From NCBI GenBank assembly GCA_016801885.1, contig CM028889.1:24496001-24560000 (forward strand): a stretch of DNA of 64,000 bases, written 5' to 3'. Source of the DNA: Toxotes chatareus (lineage: Eukaryota > Chordata > Actinopteri > Toxotidae). This document shows, piece after piece, positions 24,150-35,480 of this stretch. Position numbers and translations under genes: made by a program. Every line of letters starts with the position of its first letter. Within the stretch, counting starts at the first letter, position 1. The notes below the pieces were generated by a model that worked only from the letters and a program-made list of their open reading frames with translations, was not told the origin of the DNA and ran no database searches.

Positions 24150-27100
24150 ACTTCAAGTATGTCAATAACACGTAGCTCAGTAGGAGCAAATTAATCATTA
24201 TTGTTCAACCTGGTAAACTTGATCTATTGGGTTTTCACAGTGGTCACTGCGTTCATCATCACCATTAGATGGAAAATGAAGCAAATATACCCAAACTGGG
24301 TGCATCTTTACAGTGGTCTGAGCTATCTGAGTCGTCTCTCTGCCAGGCTTCCTTCCCTTACCCTGTCCACCACGCAATTTTAAAAAAAACAAAGGTACGA
24401 AGCCACCTACACTTAAACCTGACCCAAATAACCCCACGCCGCTTGATACTGCAGTGAATCTTGTCCGCGATTGACCGTGCGTAGAGCTTTACAGGGGCGG
24501 GAAAAATTCCCCTGCCGGGAGGCCTCCCTTTGTGCCGACGCCAAAAAAAAGACGTAAGGATCGCAAAACTTTTCCTCACTCTGACCTACTTCAACCCAGA
24601 AAGGTTTTACTCCAGTCTCCCCTTGGAACGAAACTTGGCAGAGCGAGACGAGTCAGTGTTTGACCTCAAAGTCCAACTCACCCTCTCTGTACAATAAAGC
24701 TTCTACCAAAATTTGGGTGGTGATGATGGACAGCAGTGTGACTATGCTCAGGACACAGGCTGAATACTATTAAAAAACAACTCTTATTTTGGAGGATCCC
24801 CAATCCATCTATATCAGACCTGCCTGTGTACCTTCACCATTTACTGATGCAAAACCTACAAAGTTAATGACCTAACAATGATTTTACTTAATGTCAAAAA
24901 ATGTGATCACAAATGTATCTCAGATGCCAATAGAGATTTTAAATACATTCATAAAACATCATCCATGGGCTGAATAACTGCTTGAGAAAGCCAACATCAC
25001 AGATTCAGCTGTGTTTTGTTTGAACTTTCCTGAGACCGTGTCCTCTTGAGACATCTCAAGAGCTGGTAAAACTTTGGTTCCGACAACAGAGTTAATAAAT
25101 GGTCACAGTCTGTATTTAATCAACACTTGAGCTTCACTATGCAGAAAATCAGTCCATCCACGTCCTAGATGCAGCAGATTCACTTCCTGGTCGTGTCCTG
25201 TAGTTTGAAGAGCAGCTTGCAGACTTGTGCGATGTGGGCTGCAACAGTCCTTCAGAGGTGAGGTCCAGAGATCTAGGCGGTGTCCAGGGCTTGGTGGATC
25301 AGGTCAGGCCACATCATTTCCCTTCCAGTCTTCCTTCAGGTTGGACATATGAATCAAACAGAAAAAAAAAAATTATTAGTAATGAGTGAAAAGCAAACAG
25401 ACTGAAGCAAACCTTCAACATGACCTCAGATCTCACCTTTGGTTGCCACTCTCTCACTACCTCTGACTCTGGTGTCTGCTGCTTTCACAGACTTTCACAG
25501 TCTGTTGTGGAACAGTCCAATGCATCCATGCCTGCAGGGTGGAAAGTCTGCTGGGAGTCTCGGAAGTCATCTATCCATCAGTCCATTGACTCAAAACTTC
25601 CTAACATTCAAGTTCTGTATTGCCTGTGGAACTCCTATTCAGCATGTTCTGCCGTGGTCTTGTGATCTTTGGAAACCCTTCCAGAGACGCTCAGTAGTAA
25701 TTACAAAGTCCAACGTCCTGACATACATGGAGACAGTGTGACAAGACACTATTGTCTCCTACTGCACTTTACACATTTTGCAGACTAATCATATCAACAA
25801 GTTGACAGCTCCATGTTTTGGGCTCAGAGACAGAAAAGTCCAAATGTAAAGTAAGAAATTAAAAAAAAAAAAAAAAAAAAAAGATCAAGCACTACAGAGT
25901 CCAAGGTTTTCTTCATCTAAGTGAGAAAGTTAAATAAATTCACAATGACAAAGAAATTTAAGAAAAAGGATAACTATAAAAACAAAAGGGGAAAAAAACC
26001 TACACATAGATATGTAAAGTCAAACTATAAAAGTAAAAAGTATGGATAAAGAGAGTAACACCATCACTGGAGGTTCAGCCACAGAATAAAGCCTCAGTTC
26101 ATTCATAGTCAAACTACAGAAGCTACAGAATCATTTAAGCAGAACTTATGGTTTGTCCAAACTTCAACATCTCTTCCTTACTGTTTCTTCAAGCACTGGA
26201 ACAAGGCCTTAACTGTGTCTTCCCCTCTAGTGTCTTTGACATGGTTTCTAAAACATAGTGAAAGGTTTCTCTACCATCTCTAAACATCTTTTCACGTTTG
26301 CCTTCTGAAATGGCTGTCACTCTGTTCAGGTTTGTTTATAAAGATTAGCAATTCGACTTCAAGACAAAGCCTGTTATCCTTAAGACCTTCTCTTCAATTC
26401 AGCCCATGATAATGTCTCATTTCAAGTATGTCAATAGCACATAGCTCAGTAGGAGCAAATTAATCATTATTGTTCAACCTGGTAAACTTGACACATGTAT
26501 TATGTTTTCAAAGTGGTCACTGCGTTCACCATCACCACGAGATGGAAAATGAAGCAAATATACCCAAACTGGGTGCATCTTTACAGTCTGAGCTATCTGA
26601 GTCATCTCTCTGCCAGGCTTCCTTCCCTTACCCTGTCCACCACGCAATTTTAAAAAAACAAAGGTACGAAGCCACCTACACTTAAACCTGACCCAAATAA
26701 CCCCACGCCGCTTGATACTGCAGTGAATCTTGTCCGCGATTGACCGTGCGTAGAGCTTTACAGGGGCGGGAAAAATTCCCCTGCCGGGAGGCCTCCCTTT
26801 GTGCCGACGCCAAAAAAAAGACGTAAGGATCGCAAAACTTTTCCTCACTCTGACCTACTTCAACCCAGAAAGGTTTTACTCCAGTCTCCCCTTGGAACGA
26901 AACTTGGCAGAGCGAGACGAGTCAGTGTTTGACCTCAAAGTCCAACTCACCCTCTCTGTACAATAAAGCTTCTATAAAAATTTGGGTGGTGATGATGGAC
27001 AGCAGTGTGACTATGCTCAGGACACAGGCTGAATACTATTAAAAAACAACTCTTACTTTGGAGGATCCCCAATCCATCTATATCAGACCTGCCTGTGTAC

Positions 27101-30100
27101 CTTCACCATTTACTGATGCAAAACCTACAAAGTTAATGACCTAACAATGATTTTACTTAATGTCAAAAAATGTGATCACAAATGTATCTCAGATGCCAAT
27201 ATAGATTTTAAATGCATTCATAAAACATCATCCATGGGCTGAATAACTGCTTGAGAAAGCCAACATCACAGATTCAGCTGTGTTTTGTTTGAACTTTCCT
27301 GAGACCGTGTCCTCTTGAGACATCACAAGTGAAGAGCTGGTAAAACTTTGGTTCCAACAACAGAGTTAATAAATGGTCACAGTCTGTATTTAATCAACAC
27401 TTGAGCTTCACTATGCAGAAAATCAGTCCATCCACGTCCTAGATGCAGCAGATTCACTTCCTGGTCGTGTCCTGTAGTTTGAAGAGCAGCTTGCAGACTT
27501 GTGCGATGTGGGCTGCAACAGTCCTTCAGAGGTGAGGTCCAGAGATCTAGGCGGTGTCCAGGGCTTGGTGGATCAGGTCAGGCCACATCATTTCCCTTCC
27601 AGTCTTCCTTCAGGTTGGACATATGAATCAAACAGAAAAAAAAAAAATTATTAGTAATGAGTGAAAAGCAAACAGACTGAAGCAAACCTTCAACATGACC
27701 TCAGATCTCACCTTTGGTTGCCACTCTCTCACTACCTCTGACTCTGGTGTCTGCTGCTTTCACAGACTTTCACAGTCTGTTGTGGAACAGTCCAATGCAT
27801 CCATGCCTGCAGGGTGGAAAGTCTGCTGGGAGTCTCGGAAGTCATCTATCCATCAGTCCATTGACTCAAAACTTCCTAACATTCAAGTTCTGTATTGCCT
27901 GTGGAACTCCTATTCAGCATGTTCTGCCGTGGTCTTGTGATCTTTGGAAACCCTTCCAGAGACGCTCAGCAGTAATTACAAAGTCCAATGTCCTGACATA
28001 CATGGAGACAGTGTGACAAGACACTATTGTCTCCTACTGCACTTTACACATTTTGCAGACTAATCATATCAACAAGTTGACAGCTCCATGTTTTGGGCTC
28101 AGAGACAGAAAAGTCCAAATGTAAAGTAAGAAATTAAAAAAAAAAAAAGATCTAGCACTACAGAGTCCAAGGTTTTCTTCATCTAAGTGAGAAAGTTAAA
28201 TAAATTCACAATGACAAAGAAATTTAAGAAAAAGGATAACTATGAAAACAAAAGGGGAAAAAAACCTACACATAGATATGTAAAGTCAAACTATAAAAGT
28301 AAAAAGTATGGATAAAGAGAGTAACACCATCACTGGAGGTTCAGCCACAGAATAAAGCCTCAGTTCATTCATAGTCAAACTACAGCAGCTACAGAATCAT
28401 TTAAGCAGAACTTATGGTTTGTCCAAACTTCAACATCTCTTCCTTACTGTTTCTTCAAGCACTGGAATGAGGCCTTAACTGTGTCTTCCCCTCTAGTGTC
28501 TTTGACATGGTTTCTAAAACATAGTGAAAGGTTTCTCTACCATCTCTAAACATCTTTTCACGTTTGCCTTCTGAAATGGCTGTCACTCTGTTCAGGTTTG
28601 TTTATAAAGATTAGCAATTCGACTTCAAGACAAAGCCTGTTATCCTTAAGACCTTCTCTTCAATTCAGCCCATGATAATGTCTCATTTCAAGTATGTCAA
28701 TAGCACATAGCTCAGTAGGAGCAAATTAATCATTATTGTTCAACCTGGTAAACTTGACACATGTATTATGTTTTCACAGTGGTCACTGCGTTCACCATCA
28801 CCACGAGATGGAAAATGAAGCAAATATACCCAAACTGGGTGCATCTTTACAGTCTGAGCTATCTGAGTCATCTCTCTGCCAGGCTTCCTTCCCTTACCCT
28901 GTCCACCACGCAATTTTAAAAAAAACAAAGGTACGAAGCCACCTACACTTAAACCTGACCCAAATAACCCCACGCCGCTTGATACTGCAGTGAATCTTGT
29001 CCGCGATTGACCGTGCGTAGAGCTTTACAGGGGCGGGAAAAATTCCCCTGCCGGGAGGCCTCCCTTTGTGCCGACGCCAAAAAAAAGACGTAAGGATCGC
29101 AAAACTTTTCCTCACTCTGACCTACTTCAACCCAGAAAGGTTTTACTCCAGTCTCCCCTTGGAACGAAACTTGGCAGAGCGAGACGAGTCAGTGTTTGAC
29201 CTCAAAGTCCAACTCACCCTCTCTGTACAATAAAGCTTCTACCAAAATTTGGGTGGTGATGATGGACAGCAGTGTGACTATGCTCAGGACACAGGCTGAA
29301 TACTATTAAAAAAACAACTCTTACTTTGGAGGATCCCCAATCCATCTATATCAGACCTGCCTGTGTACCTTCACCATTTACTGATGCAAAACCTACAAAG
29401 TTAATGACCTAACAATGATTTTACTTAATGTCAAAAATGTGATCACAAATGTATCTCAGATGCCAATATAGATTTTAAATGCATTCATAAAACATCATCC
29501 ATGGGCTGAATAACTGCTTGAGAAAGCCAACATCACAGATTCAGCTGTGTTTTGTTTGAACTTTCCTGAGACCGTGTCCTCTTGAGACATCACAAGTGAA
29601 GAGCTGGTAAAACTTTGGTTCCAACAACAGAGTTAATAAATGGTCACAGTCTGTATTTAATCAACACTTGAGCTTCACTATGCAGAAAATCAGTCCATCC
29701 ACGTCCTAGATGCAGCAGATTCACTTCCTGGTCGTGTCCTGTAGTTTGAAGAGCAGCTTGCAGACTTGTGCGATGTGGGCTGCAACAGTCCTTCAGAGGT
29801 GAGGTCCAGAGATCTAGGCGGTGTCCAGGGCTTGGTGGATCAGGTCAGGCCACATCATTTCCCTTCCAGTCTTCCTTCAGGTTGGACATATGAATCAAAC
29901 AGAAAAAAAAAAAATTATTAGTAATGAGTGAAAAGCAAACAGACTGAAGCAAACCTTCAACATGACCTCAGATCTCACCTTTGGTTGCCACTCTCTCACT
30001 ACCTCTGACTCTGGTGTCTGCTGCTTTCACAGACTTTCACAGTCTGTTGTGGAACAGTCCAATGCATCCATGCCTGCAGGGTGGAAAGTCTGCTGGGAGT

Positions 30101-32390
30101 CTCGGAAGTCATCTATCCATCAGTCCATTGACTCAAAACTTCCTAACATTCAAGTTCTGTATTGCCTGTGGAACTCCTATTCAGCATGTTCTGCCGTGGT
30201 CTTGTGATCTTTGGAAACCCTTCCAGAGACGCTCAGCAGTAATTACAAAGTCCAATGTCCTGACATACATGGAGACAGTGTGACAAGACACTATTGTCTC
30301 CTACTGCACTTTACACATTTTGCAGACTAATCATATCAACAAGTTGACAGCTCCATGTTTTGGGCTCAGAGACAGAAAAGTCCAAATGTAAAGTAAGAAA
30401 TTAAAAAAAAAAAAGATCTAGCACTACAGAGTCCAAGGTTTTCTTCATCTAAGTGAGAAAGTTAAATAAATTCACAATGACAAAGAAATTTAAGAAAAAG
30501 GATAACTATGAAAACAAAAGGGGAAAAAAAACCTACACATAGATATGTAAAGTCAAACTATAAAAGTAAAGAGTATGGATAAAGAGAGTAACACCATCAC
30601 TGGAGGTTCAGCCACAGAATAAAGCCTCAGTTCATTCATAGTCAAACTACAGAAGCTACAGAATCATTTAAGCAGAACTTATGGTTTGTCCAAACTTCAA
30701 CATCTCTTCCTCACTGTTTCTTCAAGCACTGGAACGAGGCCTTAACTGTGTCTTCCCCTCTAGTGTCTTTGACATGGTTTCTAAAACATAGTGAAAGGTT
30801 TCTCTACCATCTCTAAACATCTTTTCACGTTTGCCTTCTGAAATGGCTGTCATTCTTTTCAGGTTTGTTTATAAAGATTAGCAATGCGACTTCAAGACAA
30901 AGCCGGTTATCCTTAAGACCTTCTCTTCAATTCAGCCCATGATAATGTCTCATTTCAAGTATGTCAACAGCACATAGCTCAGTAGGAGCAAATTAATCAT
31001 CATTGTTCAACCTGGTAAACTTGACACATGTATTAGGTTTTCAAAGTGGTCACTGCGTTCACCATCACCACGAGATGGAAAACGAAGCAAATATACCCAA
31101 ACTGGGTGCATCTTTACAGTCTGAGCTATCTGAGTCATCTCTCTGCCAGGCTTCCTTCCCTTACCCTGTCCACCACGCAATTTTAAAAAACAAAGGTACG
31201 AAGCCACCTACACTTAAACCTGACCCAAATAACCCCACGCCGCTTGATACTGCAGTGAATCTTGTCCGCGATTGACCGTGCGTAGAGCTTTACAGGGGCG
31301 GGAAAAATTCCCCTGCCGGGAGGCCTCCCTTTGTGCCGACGCCAAAAAAAAGACGTACGGATCGCAAAACTTTTCCTCACTCTGACCTACTTCAACCCAG
31401 AAAGGTTTTACTCCAGTCTCCCCTTGGAACGAAACTTGGCAGAGCGAGACGAGTCAGTGTTTGACCTCAAAGTCCAACTCACCCTCTCTGTACAATAAAG
31501 CTTCTACCAAAATTTGGGTGGTGATGATGGACAGCAGTGTGACTATGCTCAGGACACAGGCTGAATACTATTAAAAAACAACTCTTATTTTGGAGGATCC
31601 CCAATCCATCTATATCAGACCTGCCTGTGTACCTTCACCATTTTACTATAGTAACTAACCTAACAATAATTTTACTTAATGTCAAAAAATGTGATCACAA
31701 ATGTATCTCAGATGCCAATAGAGATTTTAAATACATTCATAAAACATCATCCATGGGCTGAATAACTGCTTGAGAAAGCCAACATCACAGATTCAGCTTT
31801 GTTTTGTTTGAACTTTCCTGAGACCGTGTCCTCTTGAGACATCTCAAGAGCTGGTAAAACTTTGGTTCCGACAACAGAGTTAATAAATGGTCACAGTCTG
31901 TATTTAATCAACACTTGAGCTTCACTATGCAGAAAATCAGTCCATCCACGTCCTAGATGCAGCAGATTCACTTCCTGGTCGTGTCCTGTAGTTTGAAGAG
32001 CAGCTTGCAGACTTGTGCGATGTGGGCTGCAACAGTCCTTCAGAGGTGAGGTCCAGAGATCTAGGCGGTGTCCAGGGCTTGGTGGATCAGGTCAGGCCAC
32101 ATCATTTCCCTTCCAGTCTTCCTTCAGGTTGGACATATGAATCAAACAGAAAAAAAAACAATTATTAGTAATGAGTGAAAAGCAAACAGACTGAAGCAAA
32201 CCTTCAACATGACCTCAGATCTCACCTTTGGTTGCCGCTCTCTCACTTCCTCTGACTCTGGTGTCTGCTGCTTTCAGACTGTTGTGGAAAAGTCCAGTGC
32301 ATCCATCCCTGCAGGGTCGAAAGTCTGCTGGGAGTCTCCGAAGTCATCTATCCATCAGTCCATTAACCCAAAACTTTTTTTTTTTTTTTT
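24150..32390. repeat. Tandem array of a ~2.27-kb unit (3 full copies, 1 truncated)
   Basis: The same long sequence recurs head to tail: copy A about 24150-26420, copy B 26421-28687, copy C 28688-30954, copy D 30955 to about 32380, where it breaks off in a T-run. Copies are nearly identical. Visible differences are single substitutions, changes in A-run length and a short replaced stretch in D at about 31642-31665. Each unit has, in order: a tRNA-like A-box motif (TAGCTCAGTAGG), a GC-rich core with hairpins, an AATAAA, an AT-rich middle, a segment with short ORFs, and an A-run near its end. No known protein is encoded. The ORFs (81 and 100 aa, intact in A-C; 65-73 aa minus strand in A, C and D, fused into 124 aa in B) match nothing I recognise. 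It could be a young satellite, a segmental amplification, or a repeated non-coding RNA gene. Confidence 0.9.
24400..24700. repeat. GC-rich core of array copy A
   Basis: About 300 bp of unusually CpG-containing sequence recurring at about 26680-26980, 28945-29245 and 31210-31510. It includes CAGGGGCGGG, then AAAAATT, then CCCCTGCCGGG, which can fold as a stem-loop, followed by the palindrome GGAGGCCTCC. An AATAAA lies at its right end (ACAATAAAGC). It looks to have only one or two differences among the four copies. Confidence 0.7.
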
Positions 32391-32816
32391 TAACAGCTGC
32401 CTGAGTTATTTGTCCTTCCACACTTGTGACCATGGTCACAAGTTCAAGTTAATTTGTCTTATTTGAAGCATTTTGTTTTGTGAAATAACTGCTGATATAT
32501 ATCACTGTATATTCTGCCAATCATTTGTCTGCTTTAGAAATTTGGTGTTTAGGTTGATCTGATCTGCCAATAAAGGTAACGGGGGGCTAAACAGCCCCAA
32601 TGCTAAGCCCCACATCAACCCCTAGGAGGCTGATTAGAGGGAGGGAGAGAGAGAGACAGAGGTGTGAGTGTGTGTGTGTGTGTGTGTGACAGGGAGAGAC
32701 AGAAGGACAGAGACAAGGTATAGTGATGGCACGGTGGCCAAGCAAACATCAGATACCACAAACCTCTTGAAGACTCATAACAACACTGGACGGATGGACA
32801 GCAGCCAGGTAGGAAG

Positions 32817-33141
32817 GATGGACAGGAACAAATTCTGTAGGAGGAAAAGTTATGGCACGGCGGCCAGACATCCCGGCATCAAAGAAGTGAAAGTCGTATA
32901 CCTCGTATAGCCTCTTCTTCCAACGTAGTCAAAATCGACGAGCAAACAATAATCAAACAAACAACCGTCCGCCCGACCAACAGACTGCTAGAGAGAGACA
33001 ACCGATGGCAGCCATCTTGGATGGACAGGAACAAATTCTGTAGGAGGAAAAGTTATGGCACGGCGGCCAGACATCCCAGCATCAAAGAACTGAAACTTAT
33101 ACCTCGTATAGCCTCTTCATCCAACGTAGTCAAAATCGACG
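32817..33141 (+). repeat. Direct duplication of a 124-bp segment
   Basis: The segment 32817-32940 (starting GGATGGACAGGAACAAATTC, ending CAAAATCGACG) recurs at 33019-33141 with few changes. The 78-bp spacer between them includes CAGCCATCTTGGATGG. An offset of about 202 bp suggests a local tandem duplication or minisatellite. Confidence 0.85.
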
Positions 33142-33157
33142 CTACAATGCTGAGAAA

Positions 33158-33182
33158 GGGTTAGGGTTAGGGTTAGGGTTAG
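33158..33182 (+). repeat. Interstitial telomeric repeat, four GGGTTA units
   Basis: GGGTTA is repeated four times in perfect register at 33158-33181, directly after the second copy of the 124-bp duplication. This is the vertebrate telomere motif at an internal position. Confidence 0.85.
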
Positions 33183-33329
33183 AGTGCAAGAGAGTGTGTG
33201 CAAGGTGCAAAGTGACAAACAGGTAAACGGTCGGGCGGACAAATAATTATGGCATGGTGGCAGTGTGTGAGACAGTAAGAAAAAAAGAGGGTGAGACAGA
33301 TCGGCACAGTGGCCGTGGCCGTGTTTGTG

Positions 33330-33410
33330 TATGTGTATGTGTATGTATGTATGTGTGCGTGTGCACGTGTGCATGTGTGTGTGTGCAAGAGACACACACA
33401 CACAAACACA
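33330..33410 (+). repeat. GT/CA-rich microsatellite
   Basis: A GTGTAT/GTGTGC-rich stretch followed by CACACA. It generates the spurious repetitive ORFs on both strands here. Confidence 0.85.
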
Positions 33411-33439
33411 ACCCAGCAGCAGAATAAAAACTTCACTTA

Positions 33440-33479
33440 CAATCAGTTGATTTCTTCTCATGCTGATCTGTTTGTGGAC
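33440..33479 (-). other. Candidate minus-strand exon (39 nt)
   Basis: On the minus strand a pyrimidine tract ending CTTTCAG, 39 nt beginning GTCCACAAACAG, and a donor GTAAGTGAAG form a textbook small internal exon. It could belong to a transcript started in the CpG island at 34.3-35.0 kb. No protein family recognised. Confidence 0.3.
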
Positions 33480-34269
33480 CTGAAAGAAGAAGAAGCTGCT
33501 CAGTCTGAGTCTGCAGGTCAGAGCCAGTTCACCTGTGAAGACACGGAGTGGACTGATCCTGTCCAACACACACTCTGTGGACATCAGTTCACTGAATATA
33601 AATCCATCAATGTGAAGCTTTATACACACACACCTCACACTGATCAGGGAATAATAATTTCTCCTACTGTGATTGAGCTTATGGAACATTCCTGTCATAG
33701 TTATTGATCATATTGGAGACTGTGATGTGTGAGTGAGGATGACTCATTGCAGCTGAAAGATGAAGATTTTCAGACTGACTGCAGGTGGTTTAGAGATTGG
33801 CGGCATGTTCTCTTCACTGAGCAGCGTTTAATCATCTTTAAATATTGTTTATTGATTAAATTCTGCTCAAGGAGTAAAACGGAAAATCAACACTGATGAC
33901 GGTGTTTCACCGTCCGAGCTTCACTCAGCGCAAACCACTGCCCTCAGGTTCACCTTCACCCAGGCCGCTGCTGCACCTGTGAGCCAAAGCAGCAGCAGCG
34001 CTCAGACAGCCACTCCGCACTGACCTGCAGAGCTGGACTCTAATATAACTAATAAATGTTTAAGTGGGTAAAAACTCTGAGGACTTACAGGCCTGTCTCC
34101 ACTTACCCCTGATAACCTGAGCACGTGCAGAGCTGGACTGAGGCCTAATTATCTTTGCGCTTTACCGTGTCATATTCAGCCTCTATCTCTACCACATCAT
34201 GGTCCAGAATTTAAATATGTCAAACCACCAAGACTGAAGGAATATTTACTACAGAACCAGGTGAGCTCC

Positions 34270-35000
34270 ACCTTAAAACGTAACCCCAGGTGGCACCAGC
34301 GCAACATGGCGCCGTAAACTGTGACTGTTTTCGGACACTCTGAAATCGTGGACTGAAAAGTTGAGCGTACTCACTTTTCGTTGAAAGTCCAGAAAGCCGT
34401 TTCCAATCCGTCTGTCCAAGGTGAGCGGTGCGACGAAGACACGCGCACTGAGGTTGTGTGCGCGAGCGTGTGCGCGGGCGTGAGCACAAAGTGGCGTCTG
34501 TGGCTCACAGAGTGTAAAGGCCCCGGGTGCCTCTGTCGCAGCATCTGAAGAACAGAGATTCACAGGCTGATACACCTGGTCCGATACACCCGGTCTGTTT
34601 CCCTCAGTGTGCTCGCGCTGTCTCCATACTCACTCGGAAACTCGGTGGAAGTCCGCGTTCCGCGCACACGAGCTCTCCTTCCCTCCAAACCGGCGCGGTA
34701 ATGGCGGACTCCGTGCAGCGCCTGGTGGTCGCAGTGGTACCGTGGTTTAGCTGAACTACGAGCTGAAACCGGCTCCAACACACGGCTCAGCGTCCGGTTT
34801 TATCAGGTTACACTTTGACTCAAAGTCCCGGGTCTTCACCTGATGAACAACCGTGTTTCCCAGATTTGAATAAACTCACAAACAGCGTCTCCGCGTCCCC
34901 CTCTTTCTGGCGCTCTCGCGGCCTAAACCGCCCGCTTTTAAATCCCACCCCTCCAACAACCAGGTGGATCGTCATCTCTGATTGGCTGATGATTGGCCAG
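34270..35000 (-). promoter_or_regulatory. CpG island with minus-strand exon 1 and donor
   Basis: CG-rich sequence whose minus strand reads into a strong donor (AACGAAAA then GTGAGTACGC) at about 34373. This looks like the promoter and first exon of a transcript running leftward, towards the telomeric repeat and the array. The last codons before the donor in the open frame read RRIGNGFLDFQRK. No known gene fits. It may be a captured promoter of a duplicated gene or a lncRNA promoter. Confidence 0.4.
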
Positions 35001-35029
35001 TGATAATTGAGCCAGACCACAACTTCACG

Positions 35030-35480
35030 GGTGTGGTATTACGAAACAAAACAGAGAAACCAATAGGAGTGTGCGATACTGCAAAATTTGGTATGCTACG
35101 AGACCTTAAGGAGCACAGTGATGTATTTTTTTGGCCCTAGTGTCAAAAATGGGGATATTACCGCGAGTTTAAAAAAGGGTGTTTTCTGCTTTTCTCCAAA
35201 AATCCTCCTCTCGATTTACATTGGAGTCAGTCGAGAGCTACTCTTGTCGGTAAAAGGCAGACTATTCAAAAACCGTAAATCCTACCGATAAAGTAAACGC
35301 AACGCAACTCGAATACACAGGACCTGTGTCTACATTTCAAAGTTTGAATGGTGTTTCTAGGTGAAAGTATGCCAGAGCAGTTGATGTTTGAAAAATGTGG
35401 AAAATTGGCGATTTTTTTGACCTCGTCCCATTCATTCTCTATGGGAATTTTTTTCGCAGTTTTCGCGAATTACTAAGCAT
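35030..35480. repeat. Fish-type interspersed repeat
   Basis: Contains the phrases GTGTGCGATACTGCAAAATT and CCCATTCATTCTCTATGGG, which I associate with widespread non-autonomous repeats in teleost genomes. There is no coding sequence, and the ends are not clearly defined. Confidence 0.45.

Noticed and set aside
24470..24560. GC-rich core as a U1 or U4 snRNA copy
   Set aside because: Only scattered short matches (for example GGCAGGGGA); the conserved snRNA 5' ends and stem-loops are missing.
25420..30283. Repeated 81- and 100-aa ORFs in the array as protein genes
   Set aside because: They overlap in two frames, copies are so similar that intact frames are expected by descent, and the residues resemble no family.
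33117..33707. ORFs of 138 and 193 aa around 33.3 kb
   Set aside because: Largely built from GT/CA microsatellite and telomeric repeat; no recognisable domain. The FTCEDTEW segment is not a convincing match to PDCL2 or any family I know.
34122..34127. CACGTG E-box near the CpG island, and another at 21648 in an NMU intron
   Set aside because: Single E-boxes are common by chance and neither lies in the CLOCK promoter region; no support for a feedback site.
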